From Exiguobacterium marinum DSM 16307 (lineage in GTDB: Bacteria > Bacillota > Bacilli > Exiguobacteriales > Exiguobacteriaceae), in contig NZ_KK211189.1 of assembly GCF_000620845.1 (NCBI RefSeq), forward strand, positions 821,662 to 885,661: a stretch of DNA of 64,000 nucleotides, in the 5' to 3' direction. The translations under genes were made by a program, and so were the position numbers. Shown piece after piece: positions 25,340-33,949 of the stretch. How positions within the stretch are numbered: the first letter of the stretch is position 1; each line of letters opens with the position of its first letter. The notes below the pieces were generated by a model, which searched no databases, was not told the DNA's origin, and saw only the letters and a program-made list of their open reading frames with translations.

Positions 25340-27031
25340 ATGTTAACAACAATCATTCAAGAAAACACATATCAAGATTCGGTGACATTAATGGTGTTAT
25401 CCAATCATGTCTCGAGCCTTGAAGGGATCAACAAAGTGTCAATCATGATGGGGACACCAGCGAATCTTGATATTTTTAAAAGCACAGGCTTTTACACAAG
25501 TGAATTAGAAACAGCTACACCACAGGATATGTGCATCGTTGTAGATTCGGAAACAGATCAGACGGAAAGACTATTGGTCGCAATTCACGACTTCTTGAAC
25601 AATCAAACGAAACAAGATTCAGGAGATAAGCAAGAAGCTCGTTCTTGGAAAGGTGCTTTGGAAGAGTTACCAGATGCGAACTTGGCATTATTGTCGATTC
25701 CTGGACAATACGTTGAATACGAGGCAAGAAAGGCGCTCAATCAAGGAATGAATGTTCATATTTTTAGTGACAATGTTCCGGTCCAAGTCGAACGCGAATT
25801 AAAACAATTCGCTGATCAGAATGGATTGTTGGTCATGGGTCCAGACTGTGGAACGGCCTCGCTTGCGGGAGTTCCTTTAGCGTTCACGAACGTCGTTCAA
25901 ACAGGGAGTGTCGGTATTGTGGGCGCTTCTGGAACAGGGATACAAGAAGTGGCGACGTTAATCGATCGTCTCGGTGGTGGTGTCTCGCATGCCATCGGAA
26001 CGGGAGGACGTGATCTGTCTACGGAGATTGGCGGAATTTCGATGAAAGCGGGTATTCGAGCTCTCGAACAGGATGCATCGACAGATACGATTGTCGTGAT
26101 TTCGAAACCACCTGCTAAGGAAGTACGAGAAGAGATTGAACTGCTCCTTCAACAGGTAACAAAACCGGTTGTGGCTTTCTTTGTCGGTGAACATGGTCTC
26201 GCACCAAAACATCACGTCATTTACGCAGATACATCAGAAGAAGCGGCATTACTGGCACTTGGTAAGTCGATGACTGAACGGAAACGAATGGAGCAGGTCT
26301 CAAACGAAGCGACACGGATTGTCGGACTGTTCTCAGGCGGAACGTTAGCTGCGGAAACTGCTGATTTGCTTGCGCTCTCGTTTAGCGTAGAGGCAGACCG
26401 AGAACATCGTGACGGATTCTCATTCGATTATGAAGGAAATGTCGTCATCGATTTAGGAGATGACGTCTATACCCAAGGTAAACCGCATCCAATGATTGAT
26501 CCATCAACGCGCATCGATTTTATTAATCGCTACTGCGATACGGACGATTCGATCGTACTCCTATTAGATAATGTTCTCGGATACGGTTCTCATGAAAATA
26601 TGGCTGGCGCATTGCTTCCAACGTTACAAGCACTACAGACGTCACGACCAAACGTTCATGTCATCGTCAACGTATGTGGTACCGAGCAAGATCCACAACG
26701 TTATAGTGCTCAAAAACAACTTTTTGAATCAGCGGGTATCTTTGTCGCCGAGAGTAATGTCGCAGCTGTTGAGTACGCCCTTCATATGATTGGAAAACCT
26801 GTACCAAAATTCGAGGAGAAAACAATGCCGTCGATTGAACGGAATACACCGCAAGTGGAGTCGTCGGAAGCCATTCAACAGCTGTTACGTGCACCAAAAG
26901 TGATTAACTTAGGACTTCGCTCATTCGCAGACGCAGTAACGAATGAGGGTGGGCAAAGTGTGCAATACAACTGGCAACCGACTGCAGGCGGAAAACCACA
27001 TCTTCAGCGCTTACTCGCGCTCATGTCTTGA
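25340..27031 (+). CDS. fdrA: FdrA-family subunit of putative oxamate carbamoyltransferase
   Basis: The 563-residue protein has a succinyl-CoA-synthetase-like fold. Visible motifs are NVHIFSDNVPVQVERELKQFA, VMGPDCGTASLAGVPLAFTN, GIVGASGTGIQEVATLIDRLGGGVSHAIGTGGRDLSTEIGG, and a second Rossmann-like half (MIDPSTRIDFINRYCDTDDSIVLLLDNVLGYGSH). E. coli FdrA is similar in size, and with YlbE and YlbF (AllFGH) it forms oxamate carbamoyltransferase, which splits oxalurate into oxamate and carbamoyl phosphate. The older acyl-CoA synthetase label reflects fold only. The gene sits 12 bases after the transporter and before the two partner genes. Confidence 0.85.
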   Translation: MLTTIIQENTYQDSVTLMVLSNHVSSLEGINKVSIMMGTPANLDIFKSTGFYTSELETATPQDMCIVVDSETDQTERLLVAIHDFLNNQTKQDSGDKQEARSWKGALEELPDANLALLSIPGQYVEYEARKALNQGMNVHIFSDNVPVQVERELKQFADQNGLLVMGPDCGTASLAGVPLAFTNVVQTGSVGIVGASGTGIQEVATLIDRLGGGVSHAIGTGGRDLSTEIGGISMKAGIRALEQDASTDTIVVISKPPAKEVREEIELLLQQVTKPVVAFFVGEHGLAPKHHVIYADTSEEAALLALGKSMTERKRMEQVSNEATRIVGLFSGGTLAAETADLLALSFSVEADREHRDGFSFDYEGNVVIDLGDDVYTQGKPHPMIDPSTRIDFINRYCDTDDSIVLLLDNVLGYGSHENMAGALLPTLQALQTSRPNVHVIVNVCGTEQDPQRYSAQKQLFESAGIFVAESNVAAVEYALHMIGKPVPKFEEKTMPSIERNTPQVESSEAIQQLLRAPKVINLGLRSFADAVTNEGGQSVQYNWQPTAGGKPHLQRLLALMS

Positions 27032-27043
27032 GGAGGAAAACAA

Positions 27044-28315
27044 ATGAGTATCGGAGCTATGATTCAAGAAGCAAATGAAAAAGTCGTACAAACCATTTTA
27101 AATGGTCAGCCATTTTTGACGGATGTCGTTCCGGCCCACACGGTCATCCCGATTTTAAAAGATAAAGTATTATTACACGCTGGTCCGCCGATTGCTTATC
27201 ACGAGATGACGGGACCGATGAAAGGGGCAGCCATCGGGGCTGTCATATTCGAACAATGGACAGATGATTATGAAGAAGCGGAACAGATGCTTGAACGGGG
27301 AGAAGTGACATTTACACCTTGTCATCATGTCAATGCCGTTGGTCCAATGGGAGGGATCACATCGGGACACATGCCAGTTCTCGTCGTTGAAAACCGTAAC
27401 GGCAGCGCCAAAGCGTATTGCACGATGAATGAAGGAATCGGTAAAGTGATGCGATTTGGTGCAAACGACGATGAGGTCATTTCACGTTTACATTGGATGA
27501 AAGACGTACTCGGTCCAGTTCTTTCAAAAACATTAAAAGAAACAGGTGAAGGTGTCAATCTAAACGTCATCATCTCAAAAGCGATCACGATGGGCGATGA
27601 GTTCCATCAACGAAATATTGCAGCTTCTGTTCTCTTATTGAAAGAATTAGCGCCATATTTAATGCTGGCAGAGATTGAAGATACGGAACGTCGAGATGTT
27701 TTACAGTTCCTTGCGGACACCGACCAATTTTTCTTGAACGTGATGATGGCGACATGTAAAGCCGTACTAGACGAGGCGCGTCAGCATGAGGCAGGCACGA
27801 TTGTGACGGCGATGACGCGAAACGGAAAAGAGTTCGGTATTCGAATCAGTGGGATGGGGGACGAATGGTTTACAGCTCCGGTGAATACACCAGAAGGTTT
27901 ATTCTTTACAGGATATAGCCAAGACGATGCCAACCCAGATATCGGAGACAGTGCGATTACTGAAACATATGGTGTCGGGGGAATGGCGATGGTAGCCGCG
28001 CCCGGTGTCACTCGTTTCTTAGGTCGGGCAGGAGCCAGTGAGGCCCAAGCGATTAGTGAAGAGATGATTGAAATTTGCGATCGGCACAATTCAAACTTAA
28101 GCATTCCATCTTGGGACTTCCAAGGAGCTTGCGTAGGAATCGATATTCGAAAAGTTGTGGAAACTGGAATCACACCAATCATCAATACAGGCATTGCGCA
28201 TAAAAACCCAGGAATCGGACAAGTTGGTGCAGGTACCGTGCGAGCACCGCTCGCTTGCTTCGAAAAGGCGCTTGAAGCATATGCTGAAAAATTAGGGTTG
28301 GTTCAGCACGCATGA
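27044..28315 (+). CDS. DUF1116 protein (YlbE/AllG-like), putative oxamate carbamoyltransferase subunit
   Basis: The 423-residue protein has conserved segments VVPAHTVIPILKDKVLLHAGPPI, MTGPMKGAAIGAVIFE, CHHVNAVGPMGGITSGHMPVLVVEN, MNEGIGKVMRFG, MGDEFHQRNIAASVLLLKEL and HKNPGIGQVGAGTVRAPLACF. These are those of DUF1116, represented in E. coli by YlbE (AllG). It starts 12 bases after fdrA with AGGAGG and shares the overlap ATGA with the next gene, which implies coupled translation of complex subunits. The start used, MSIGAMIQEAN, follows AGGAGG at 7-8 bases. Confidence 0.87.
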   Translation: MSIGAMIQEANEKVVQTILNGQPFLTDVVPAHTVIPILKDKVLLHAGPPIAYHEMTGPMKGAAIGAVIFEQWTDDYEEAEQMLERGEVTFTPCHHVNAVGPMGGITSGHMPVLVVENRNGSAKAYCTMNEGIGKVMRFGANDDEVISRLHWMKDVLGPVLSKTLKETGEGVNLNVIISKAITMGDEFHQRNIAASVLLLKELAPYLMLAEIEDTERRDVLQFLADTDQFFLNVMMATCKAVLDEARQHEAGTIVTAMTRNGKEFGIRISGMGDEWFTAPVNTPEGLFFTGYSQDDANPDIGDSAITETYGVGGMAMVAAPGVTRFLGRAGASEAQAISEEMIEICDRHNSNLSIPSWDFQGACVGIDIRKVVETGITPIINTGIAHKNPGIGQVGAGTVRAPLACFEKALEAYAEKLGLVQHA

Positions 28316-29112
28316 TTCAAATTGGGGCGGTATACAGCTCGTATGCTGCCTCTCTCCTGCATGATGCATTTCATCCTCTTCAAGTCGAAGCCGTCTTTCA
28401 AACGGGCTACAATATCCGAGCAGGCGCAAACCTACTCTATATTGGAACGACAAAGAATGGATACGCGCCATTCGGTATCCATATGAAGACGGTGGATCAA
28501 TTGAAATGGAGAGTAGGCGATTGTTTACTTGTTGGGACGGGAGCGACCATCCATCATATTTCGACTGGTGTGACAGTTTATCCGAACCAAGTGATGAGAA
28601 TGAAAGTAGAGCGAATCAAGCCCGATCCTGTTCAATTCGAAAGAAATATCGAAGAGATGAATCGATTTCTAAAAAAACTTGGACACGATTGGAGTCGAGC
28701 TTATCGAGAAAAAGAACAGCCGTTATATGATTATTTGTCGAACATTGGTCAGGAAAAAGGGAAGCAACTTATCGGTTACGGAAAAGGGTTAACCCCGAGT
28801 GGTGACGATGTGATTGTTGGCTATATGGCAGTATGTGAAGTGTTAGGGCGACCGATGGGATGGCAGGTGGACTATGTATCAAGCGCCAAATATCGAACGA
28901 CCCGAAGTTCAGTCGCATATTATGAAGCAGCACTACGTGGGGAATATACGAACGAACTGAACCGACTAATCACGGCACTTTTAACACGATCACCTTCCGA
29001 CTGGCAGAGTGATTGGGAACGACTGATTGAGTTTGGTAGCTCATCAGGCCAAGATACGGCGTTAGGAATCTATTTAGCTTTGAAATATGAAATGGAGGAC
29101 ATGGTTAGATGA
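28312..29112 (+). CDS. DUF2877 protein (YlbF/AllH-like), putative third carbamoyltransferase subunit
   Basis: The 266-residue protein has the family motif GYGKGLTPSGDDVIVGYMAV (about 152-171) and a C-terminal GSSSGQDTALGIYLAL. These are characteristic of DUF2877, the family of E. coli YlbF (AllH). Start and stop codons both overlap neighbours by 4 bases (ATGA), with DUF1116 upstream and carbamate kinase downstream. This supports fixed stoichiometry with its partners. Its own catalytic contribution is not known from sequence. Confidence 0.85.
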   Translation: MIQIGAVYSSYAASLLHDAFHPLQVEAVFQTGYNIRAGANLLYIGTTKNGYAPFGIHMKTVDQLKWRVGDCLLVGTGATIHHISTGVTVYPNQVMRMKVERIKPDPVQFERNIEEMNRFLKKLGHDWSRAYREKEQPLYDYLSNIGQEKGKQLIGYGKGLTPSGDDVIVGYMAVCEVLGRPMGWQVDYVSSAKYRTTRSSVAYYEAALRGEYTNELNRLITALLTRSPSDWQSDWERLIEFGSSSGQDTALGIYLALKYEMEDMVR

Positions 29113-30071
29113 AAAAACGAATTGTGATTGCCCTTGGCGGGAATGCCATTTTAACAGATGACGGTTCTGCGGCCGCACAACGTAAAGCAATTACTGAAAC
29201 GGTACGTCACATTGCTGATTTAATCGAAGAAGGGCACGAAGTTGTTTTGAGTCATGGCAATGGACCACAAATCGGTGCGATACTGATTCAACAACAAATC
29301 GCGGATTCGGAAAAAACACCGGCGATGGATTTGGGAACATGTGGTGCAATGACTCAAGGAATGATTGGATACTGGTTCCAACAGTTACTGAGAAATGAGT
29401 TATCTCGTCGCGGAATGGAGCGTCAAGTCGTCACGATGATCACTCAATCAGAAGTGGAAGCTTCAGATCAGGCATTTACCCAACCAACCAAACCGATTGG
29501 TCCTTTCTATAATGAAATGGAAGCATCACATATGCGAGCTCGAGGTGAGGTGGTGGTCGAGGATGCAGGAAGAGGATATCGAAAAGTGGTAGCGAGTCCA
29601 AAACCGGTTCAAATCGTGGAAGCACCAGTCATTCAAGATTTACTCCGTGCCGGTCATCTCGTCATTGCCGCTGGAGGTGGTGGAGTTCCTGTCGTTCGAG
29701 AGCAATATACGCTACATGGAGTGGACGCTGTCATCGATAAAGATTTTGCGGCAGCGCAGTTGGCTCAATCAATTCAAGCGACACATCTCATGATTATCAC
29801 GGGTGTCCCTAACGTATGTCTTCACTTCAACCAACCTAACCAGGAAAAGTTAGAAGAAGTGACCACTTCAAAACTTGAACAGTTGATTGAAGAGAATCAT
29901 TTTATGGCAGGGAGTATGTTGCCAAAGGTAGAAGCGGCTCTTCAATTTATTCAAGACGACTCTGAACGTGAAGCGGTTATTACAGATATCTCTTCTTTAA
30001 AAGGAGCGATAGCGGGTACTGCTGGTACAAGAATTCGATATGACTTTACGGCAGCAGGAATCGTTGACTAA
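29109..30071 (+). CDS. arcC: Carbamate kinase
   Basis: Transfers phosphate from carbamoyl phosphate to ADP, giving ATP, CO2 and ammonia. The 320-residue amino-acid-kinase-fold protein has the N-terminal VIALGGNAIL, VLSHGNGPQIG, DLGTCGAMTQGMIGYW, VIAAGGGGVPVV, DAVIDKDFAAAQLA, MLPKVEAALQFI and a C-terminal AGTAGTRI. It closes the operon, so its carbamoyl phosphate should come from the FdrA complex rather than from arginine deiminase (no arcA or argF here). It corresponds in context to E. coli YbcF/AllK. Confidence 0.95.
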   Translation: MKKRIVIALGGNAILTDDGSAAAQRKAITETVRHIADLIEEGHEVVLSHGNGPQIGAILIQQQIADSEKTPAMDLGTCGAMTQGMIGYWFQQLLRNELSRRGMERQVVTMITQSEVEASDQAFTQPTKPIGPFYNEMEASHMRARGEVVVEDAGRGYRKVVASPKPVQIVEAPVIQDLLRAGHLVIAAGGGGVPVVREQYTLHGVDAVIDKDFAAAQLAQSIQATHLMIITGVPNVCLHFNQPNQEKLEEVTTSKLEQLIEENHFMAGSMLPKVEAALQFIQDDSEREAVITDISSLKGAIAGTAGTRIRYDFTAAGIVD

Positions 30072-30110
30072 GGTCATTACAAATCGTCGACCGATTCAAC
30101 ACACACAAAT

Positions 30111-30153
30111 GACGTCCTGTTCTTTATGATGAATAAAGAGCGGGGCGTCTTTT
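30111..30153. terminator. Terminator after carbamate kinase
   Basis: A long stem of 17 pairs including three G-U pairs (30111-30127 with 30133-30149), GATGA loop, then TTTT. It overlaps the end of the minus-strand methyltransferase relic and may have been formed by the deletion that truncated it. Confidence 0.75.
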
Positions 30154-30515
30154 GTGACTAAAAAACGGGTACTGATTAAGAATTCGGTTTGCGTCCCGTA
30201 ACTGCGATCGTACGATAATCAAGCGAGCTCGTCCCATTTGGATGGACGTAGCATTACGTTTCTCGGCAGAAGCGATGAGCGACTTCGAGCGGTTGAAGCC
30301 AATCACGTTCACATCCTCCCGCTTTTGAAGAATCGTCGCCATTGCATCACCAGCCCCACATCCGAGCTCGAGCACGGTGGTGTTTGGATACATCTGTAGC
30401 TGTTCGATTGTCCACTCGACTTCGATGCGGTGTTGGCGCACCATCTTTTCCCCGATATATTTTCGACGGGACCGCGTGGATTTTCGTATTGGCTGTCCAC
30501 CCAGTTTTTGAACAC
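30124..30515 (-). pseudogene. Class I SAM-dependent methyltransferase, frameshifted and truncated
   Basis: The conserved N-terminus is split over two frames. From GTG 30515 the peptide FKNWVDSQYENPRGPV is read, after which the family sequence (KYIGEKMVRQHRIEVEWTIEQL, then the SAM-binding VLELGCGAGDAM) continues in another frame. The switch falls near an A-rich stretch at about 30455-30465. After ASAEKRNATSIQMGRARLI the normal catalytic C-terminal half, with its aromatic segment, is absent and the frame ends in RRPALYSS. Total coding length is roughly 130 residues against the family's usual 190 or more. One indel plus a 3' deletion make a working enzyme unlikely. Confidence 0.75.
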
Positions 30516-30590
30516 TTACGAGAGCATCTGTCACCTCATTTCAAGAGTAGCTCGATTGTAGCATATCGATGAGACAAAGGAGTCAACAAC

Positions 30591-32072
30591 ATGCGTTCAT
30601 TTTGGATACTCGGCAACCAACTCTCGCACGAGCTTGCGATGCTGAAGGATATACAAGAAGATGACGTCATCGTCATGATTGAGGCGACATCACGCGCGAC
30701 ATGGCGTCCGTACCATAAACAAAAGCTCGTCCTCATCTTCTCGGCGATGCGACACTTTGCGGAAGAGTTACGTGACAAAGGGTATACCATAGATTATCAC
30801 GAGGCGGATTCATTCCAAGAGGCATGGGACAATCATGTGAAACAGTACAATCCGGACGAAATTCATGTCACTGCCGTCACGGACGAACCGATGGCGAAAA
30901 AACTGAAACAGTTCGGTAAGAAACATCACCTTGTCGAACATACGGATGTCCCGCTCTTCTATTTATCGAAAGATGAAGCGACCGAGACACTCGGGAATGA
31001 GCCGTGGCGGATGGATCGTTTTTATCGTCTGATGCGGAAACGGTTCGATATCTTGCTCGAAGACGGGAAGCCGCGTGGCGGGAAGTGGTCGTTTGACGCA
31101 GAAAATCGAAAACCACCGAAAGAAGGACTGTCGTTTCCGTCCGCTATCCATTTCCGCCCCGACGCGATCACGAAAGACGTCATCGAAAAGGTCGAGTCGA
31201 CATTCTCGGATCACCCGGGGAAGGTGCCCCCGTTTCACTGGCCGGTCACACACACCGAGGCGAGACGGGCACTGAATCGATTCGTGAAAGAGCGGCTCGA
31301 GACGTTCGGTCCGTATCAAGATGCGATGATGGCGAATGAACCGGAGATGTCACACAGCCTATTGTCGGCTGCCATCAACATCGGTCTGTTGACGCCACAT
31401 GAAGTCGTCGAGGCGGCTTGTGAGGCAGATGCTCCCTTGTCATCGATTGAAGGATTCGTCCGCCAAATCCTCGGTTGGCGGGAATATATGCGCGCCGTCT
31501 ACCTCGCCGTCATGCCGGGCTATGAAGAAGTGAACACGTTCAAGCATGAACGCGACTTACCGTCCTTCTTTTGGGACGCGAAGACGGACTTGAACTGTCT
31601 GCATCAAAGTCTAAAGCCAGTTGTGGCACATGCCCACAACCATCACATCCAGCGATTGATGGTGCTCGGAAACTACGCGACGTTGTTTGAAATCTCACCG
31701 AAACAGACGAGCGACTGGTTCAATGAGATGTATATCGATGCCTATGACTGGGTCGTCTTACCGAACGTGCTCGGGATGGCCCTCCATGCGGACGGCGGGA
31801 AACTTGCCACGAAACCATATGTTGCCTCTGGGAAGTATATCGACCGAATGAGTGATTACTGTGGAGATTGCCCATATAACCCGAAACATACGACCGAGGA
31901 CGATGCTTGTCCTTTCAACGCCCTCTACTGGCGATTCATCAATCGGCACGAGGAACGATTCTCGAAAAACCAGCGGATGAAGATGATGGTCCGCAATTGG
32001 CAAGGGCGAGATGATGACGTCAAATCAGATATATTAGCGAAAGCTGAACAGACATTGGCCGATTCCCCGTGA
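30591..32072 (+). CDS. Iron-sulfur photolyase/cryptochrome-like protein (FeS-BCP)
   Basis: A 493-residue flavoprotein of the deoxyribodipyrimidine-photolyase-related family (PF04244), whose studied members such as PhrB repair (6-4) photoproducts with light. The N-terminal Rossmann domain is about residues 1-130. The helical FAD domain (about 220-460) includes IEGFVRQILGWREYMR, HNHHIQRLMVLGNYATLF, WFNEMYIDAYDWVVLPNVLGM and TKPYVASGKYIDRMSDYC. Four cysteines at 336, 424, 427 and 440 reproduce the 88, 3 and 13 residue spacing of the PhrB 4Fe-4S ligands. The ribosome binding site AAAGGAG precedes the ATG. It is a single gene with its own terminator. Confidence 0.9.
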   Translation: MRSFWILGNQLSHELAMLKDIQEDDVIVMIEATSRATWRPYHKQKLVLIFSAMRHFAEELRDKGYTIDYHEADSFQEAWDNHVKQYNPDEIHVTAVTDEPMAKKLKQFGKKHHLVEHTDVPLFYLSKDEATETLGNEPWRMDRFYRLMRKRFDILLEDGKPRGGKWSFDAENRKPPKEGLSFPSAIHFRPDAITKDVIEKVESTFSDHPGKVPPFHWPVTHTEARRALNRFVKERLETFGPYQDAMMANEPEMSHSLLSAAINIGLLTPHEVVEAACEADAPLSSIEGFVRQILGWREYMRAVYLAVMPGYEEVNTFKHERDLPSFFWDAKTDLNCLHQSLKPVVAHAHNHHIQRLMVLGNYATLFEISPKQTSDWFNEMYIDAYDWVVLPNVLGMALHADGGKLATKPYVASGKYIDRMSDYCGDCPYNPKHTTEDDACPFNALYWRFINRHEERFSKNQRMKMMVRNWQGRDDDVKSDILAKAEQTLADSP

Positions 32073-32084
32073 ATCGGTTTTTTT
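32059..32084 (+). terminator. Intrinsic terminator of the photolyase gene
   Basis: A 7-bp stem (32059-32065 with 32071-32077), CCCGT loop and seven T. The stop codon sits in the loop. Confidence 0.8.
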
Positions 32085-32115
32085 ACGTTTCCTTCATGAA
32101 ACTTAGCGATTCCTT

Positions 32116-32264
32116 TATTATAGCTTTACAATCGTTCGTTACGATAGGAGCTGTGAGACCCCCTCACTCCAAGTGAATAGTTACCGGTAGAACCTTTGAG
32201 AGACCAACAGAAGCCCGTACGTCGATGACGTGTCGTTTCTGTTGGTCCTTTTTTTCAAGAAAGG
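32116..32264 (+). promoter_or_regulatory. Leader with GlpP-type antitermination element ahead of glpP-ugp
   Basis: A -10 TATTAT (32116-32121, weak -35 TTCATG 17 bases before) is followed by a leader of about 135 bases. An intrinsic terminator ends it: an 11-bp perfect stem (32202-32212 with 32237-32247) with an inner ACGTC/GACGT hairpin and seven T (32249-32255). It lies just upstream of the glpP start. This is the arrangement of Bacillus glp leaders, where GlpP with glycerol-3-phosphate allows readthrough. Confidence 0.75.
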
Positions 32265-32273
32265 ATGATCCAA

Positions 32274-32861
32274 GTGAATGAAGCGATTGCACGAATCGGA
32301 CAAGAACGGATGATTGCCTCCATCAAGAGTCCAAAACAAATCGAGTCGTTTTTACGGACGGATGTGACGACGACGTTTCTCATGATGGGAACGCTCAGCA
32401 CGCTCGACCGCTATGTGGCGCACTTAAAGCGAGAGAATCGAACAGTATTCCTCCACGCCGAGCGAATCAATGGAATTAGCCTCGACCGGGACGGCATCGA
32501 TTACCTCGCCAAACGTGTCGGCGCCGACGGGATTGTCACCACGAAAGCGTCGGTCCTTCAGCATGCGAAGCGGGCGGGACTGTTGACGGTACAACGACTG
32601 TTTCTCGTCGACTCGGATGCGGTCACGAGCGGGCTCAAGCTCGCCGAGGCGCAACAACCGGATGCGATCGAACTGATGCCCGGTTTGATTCCGAGCGTCG
32701 TCGAGAAGATTTCCCGAGAAGTCTCCTTTCCGATTGTGACGGGTGGCATGATTCGTCAACCGATTGACGTGCACCGCGCCCTCGATCACGGGGCATTCGC
32801 CGTATCGACTGGGGATGAACGACTTTGGCACGCACAAAGTCGAAAGGAGGAATTAGCATGA
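32274..32861 (+). CDS. glpP: Glycerol-3-phosphate-responsive antiterminator
   Basis: The 195-residue TIM-barrel RNA-binding regulator matches GlpP throughout: IARIGQERMIASIKSPKQIESFL, FLMMGTLSTLDRYVAHLKRENRTVFLHAERINGI, DGIVTTKASVLQHAKRAGLLTVQRLFLVDS, PDAIELMPGLIPSVVEKIS and PIVTGGMIRQPIDVHRALDHGAFAVSTGD. GlpP binds mRNA leaders of glp genes when loaded with G3P. ATG 32265 overlaps the AAAGGA site, so GTG 32274 (8 bases downstream) is used. The stop overlaps ugpC by 4 bases, making it the first gene of the transport operon. Confidence 0.9.
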   Translation: MNEAIARIGQERMIASIKSPKQIESFLRTDVTTTFLMMGTLSTLDRYVAHLKRENRTVFLHAERINGISLDRDGIDYLAKRVGADGIVTTKASVLQHAKRAGLLTVQRLFLVDSDAVTSGLKLAEAQQPDAIELMPGLIPSVVEKISREVSFPIVTGGMIRQPIDVHRALDHGAFAVSTGDERLWHAQSRKEELA

Positions 32862-33949
32862 AATCAATACAACTACAACAATTGGCAAAATCATTCGGAG
32901 AGACGGAAGTCATTCGAGGGATTGATGTGACGATCGAAGCGGGGGAGTTCTTCGCACTCGTAGGTCCTTCCGGCTGCGGGAAGAGTACGATGCTTCGGAT
33001 GATCGCCGGGCTCGAATCGATCACGAGCGGCACACTTCGTATCGACGGCGTGGCGGCAAACGGGATGAAGCCGAGTGAGCGTCACTTGTCGATGGTGTTT
33101 CAAAATTACGCTCTCTACCCACATATGACGGTTGAGAAAAATATTACGTTCGGTCTACATACGAAAGGACTGACGAAACTCGAGCAGCGAGAGCGTTGCC
33201 TCCAGGCGGCCGAGACACTTGGGATCAGCGATTATATGAAACGGAAGCCGCGTGAACTCTCAGGTGGTCAGAGGCAACGGGTCGCGTTGGCACGAGCAAT
33301 CGTGACGGAGGCACCGATTTGCCTGATGGATGAGCCGCTCTCGAACTTGGATGCGAAACTACGGGCGAAGATGCGTTCAGAGATTCGTCAGCTGCAGCGA
33401 AAATTAGGGCTGACGATGATTTACGTCACCCACGACCAAGTCGAAGCGATGACGATGGCGGACCGGATCATGCTTCTCAATGAAGGGGAAGTACAACAAG
33501 TCGGGAAGCCGCTCGACCTGTACAATAAACCAGCGAACACGTTCGTCGCCTCGTTTATCGGATCGCCCCCGATGAACTTAGTAGAGGTCATCCGACAAGA
33601 GAGAGGATGGATGGCAGCGGACGGACGCCTGTTCCATCCGAGCGCATTGACAGAAATGTCAGAGGCGACGCTCGGCGTACGTCCGGAACAGATCAAACCG
33701 GCAGACGAAGAAGTGACGTTTTATGCAGAGTTGAAAAACATCGAAGTACTCGGGACCGAGACGATTCTCGCCTTCGATGTCGGTGGTAATGAGTGGTTGG
33801 CGAAATGGCCAGGACAATGGCCGCTCACCGTCGGAGAAAAAGTGGCGTGTTATGTGGACCCGAAACAGATGTCGTTATTTGATGCGACCGGGCAACGAAT
33901 CGAGCCAAGGCAACCGAAACTGTTTGAGGCGTTGGAGGTGTTCCAATGA
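32858..33949 (+). CDS. ugpC: ABC transporter ATP-binding protein, UgpC/MsmX family
   Basis: The 363-residue ATPase drives import. Walker A GPSGCGKST (about 36-44), Q-loop in MVFQNYALYPHMTV, signature LSGGQRQRVALARAI (about 133-147), Walker B ICLMDEPLSNLDAKLR and the switch histidine in YVTHDQVEAMTMADR are complete. A C-terminal TOBE-type domain (about 235-363) contains LGVRPEQIKP. AAAGGAGG precedes ATG 32858, which overlaps the glpP stop. By context it powers the G3P/glycerophosphodiester importer. Members of this family can also serve sugar importers, and the oligosaccharide importer at 46 kb has no ATPase gene of its own. Confidence 0.93.
   Translation: MKSIQLQQLAKSFGETEVIRGIDVTIEAGEFFALVGPSGCGKSTMLRMIAGLESITSGTLRIDGVAANGMKPSERHLSMVFQNYALYPHMTVEKNITFGLHTKGLTKLEQRERCLQAAETLGISDYMKRKPRELSGGQRQRVALARAIVTEAPICLMDEPLSNLDAKLRAKMRSEIRQLQRKLGLTMIYVTHDQVEAMTMADRIMLLNEGEVQQVGKPLDLYNKPANTFVASFIGSPPMNLVEVIRQERGWMAADGRLFHPSALTEMSEATLGVRPEQIKPADEEVTFYAELKNIEVLGTETILAFDVGGNEWLAKWPGQWPLTVGEKVACYVDPKQMSLFDATGQRIEPRQPKLFEALEVFQ

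Noticed and set aside
25340-27031. Naming FdrA a simple acyl-CoA synthetase or succinyl-CoA ligase
   Set aside because: The fold is related, but the gene order with DUF1116, DUF2877 and carbamate kinase matches the carbamoyltransferase set much better.
30124-30534. Methyltransferase-like frame taken as an intact 136-residue gene
   Set aside because: The first 25 residues of this frame are unrelated to the family, whereas the alternative frame supplies the missing conserved N-terminus. The C-terminal half is absent.
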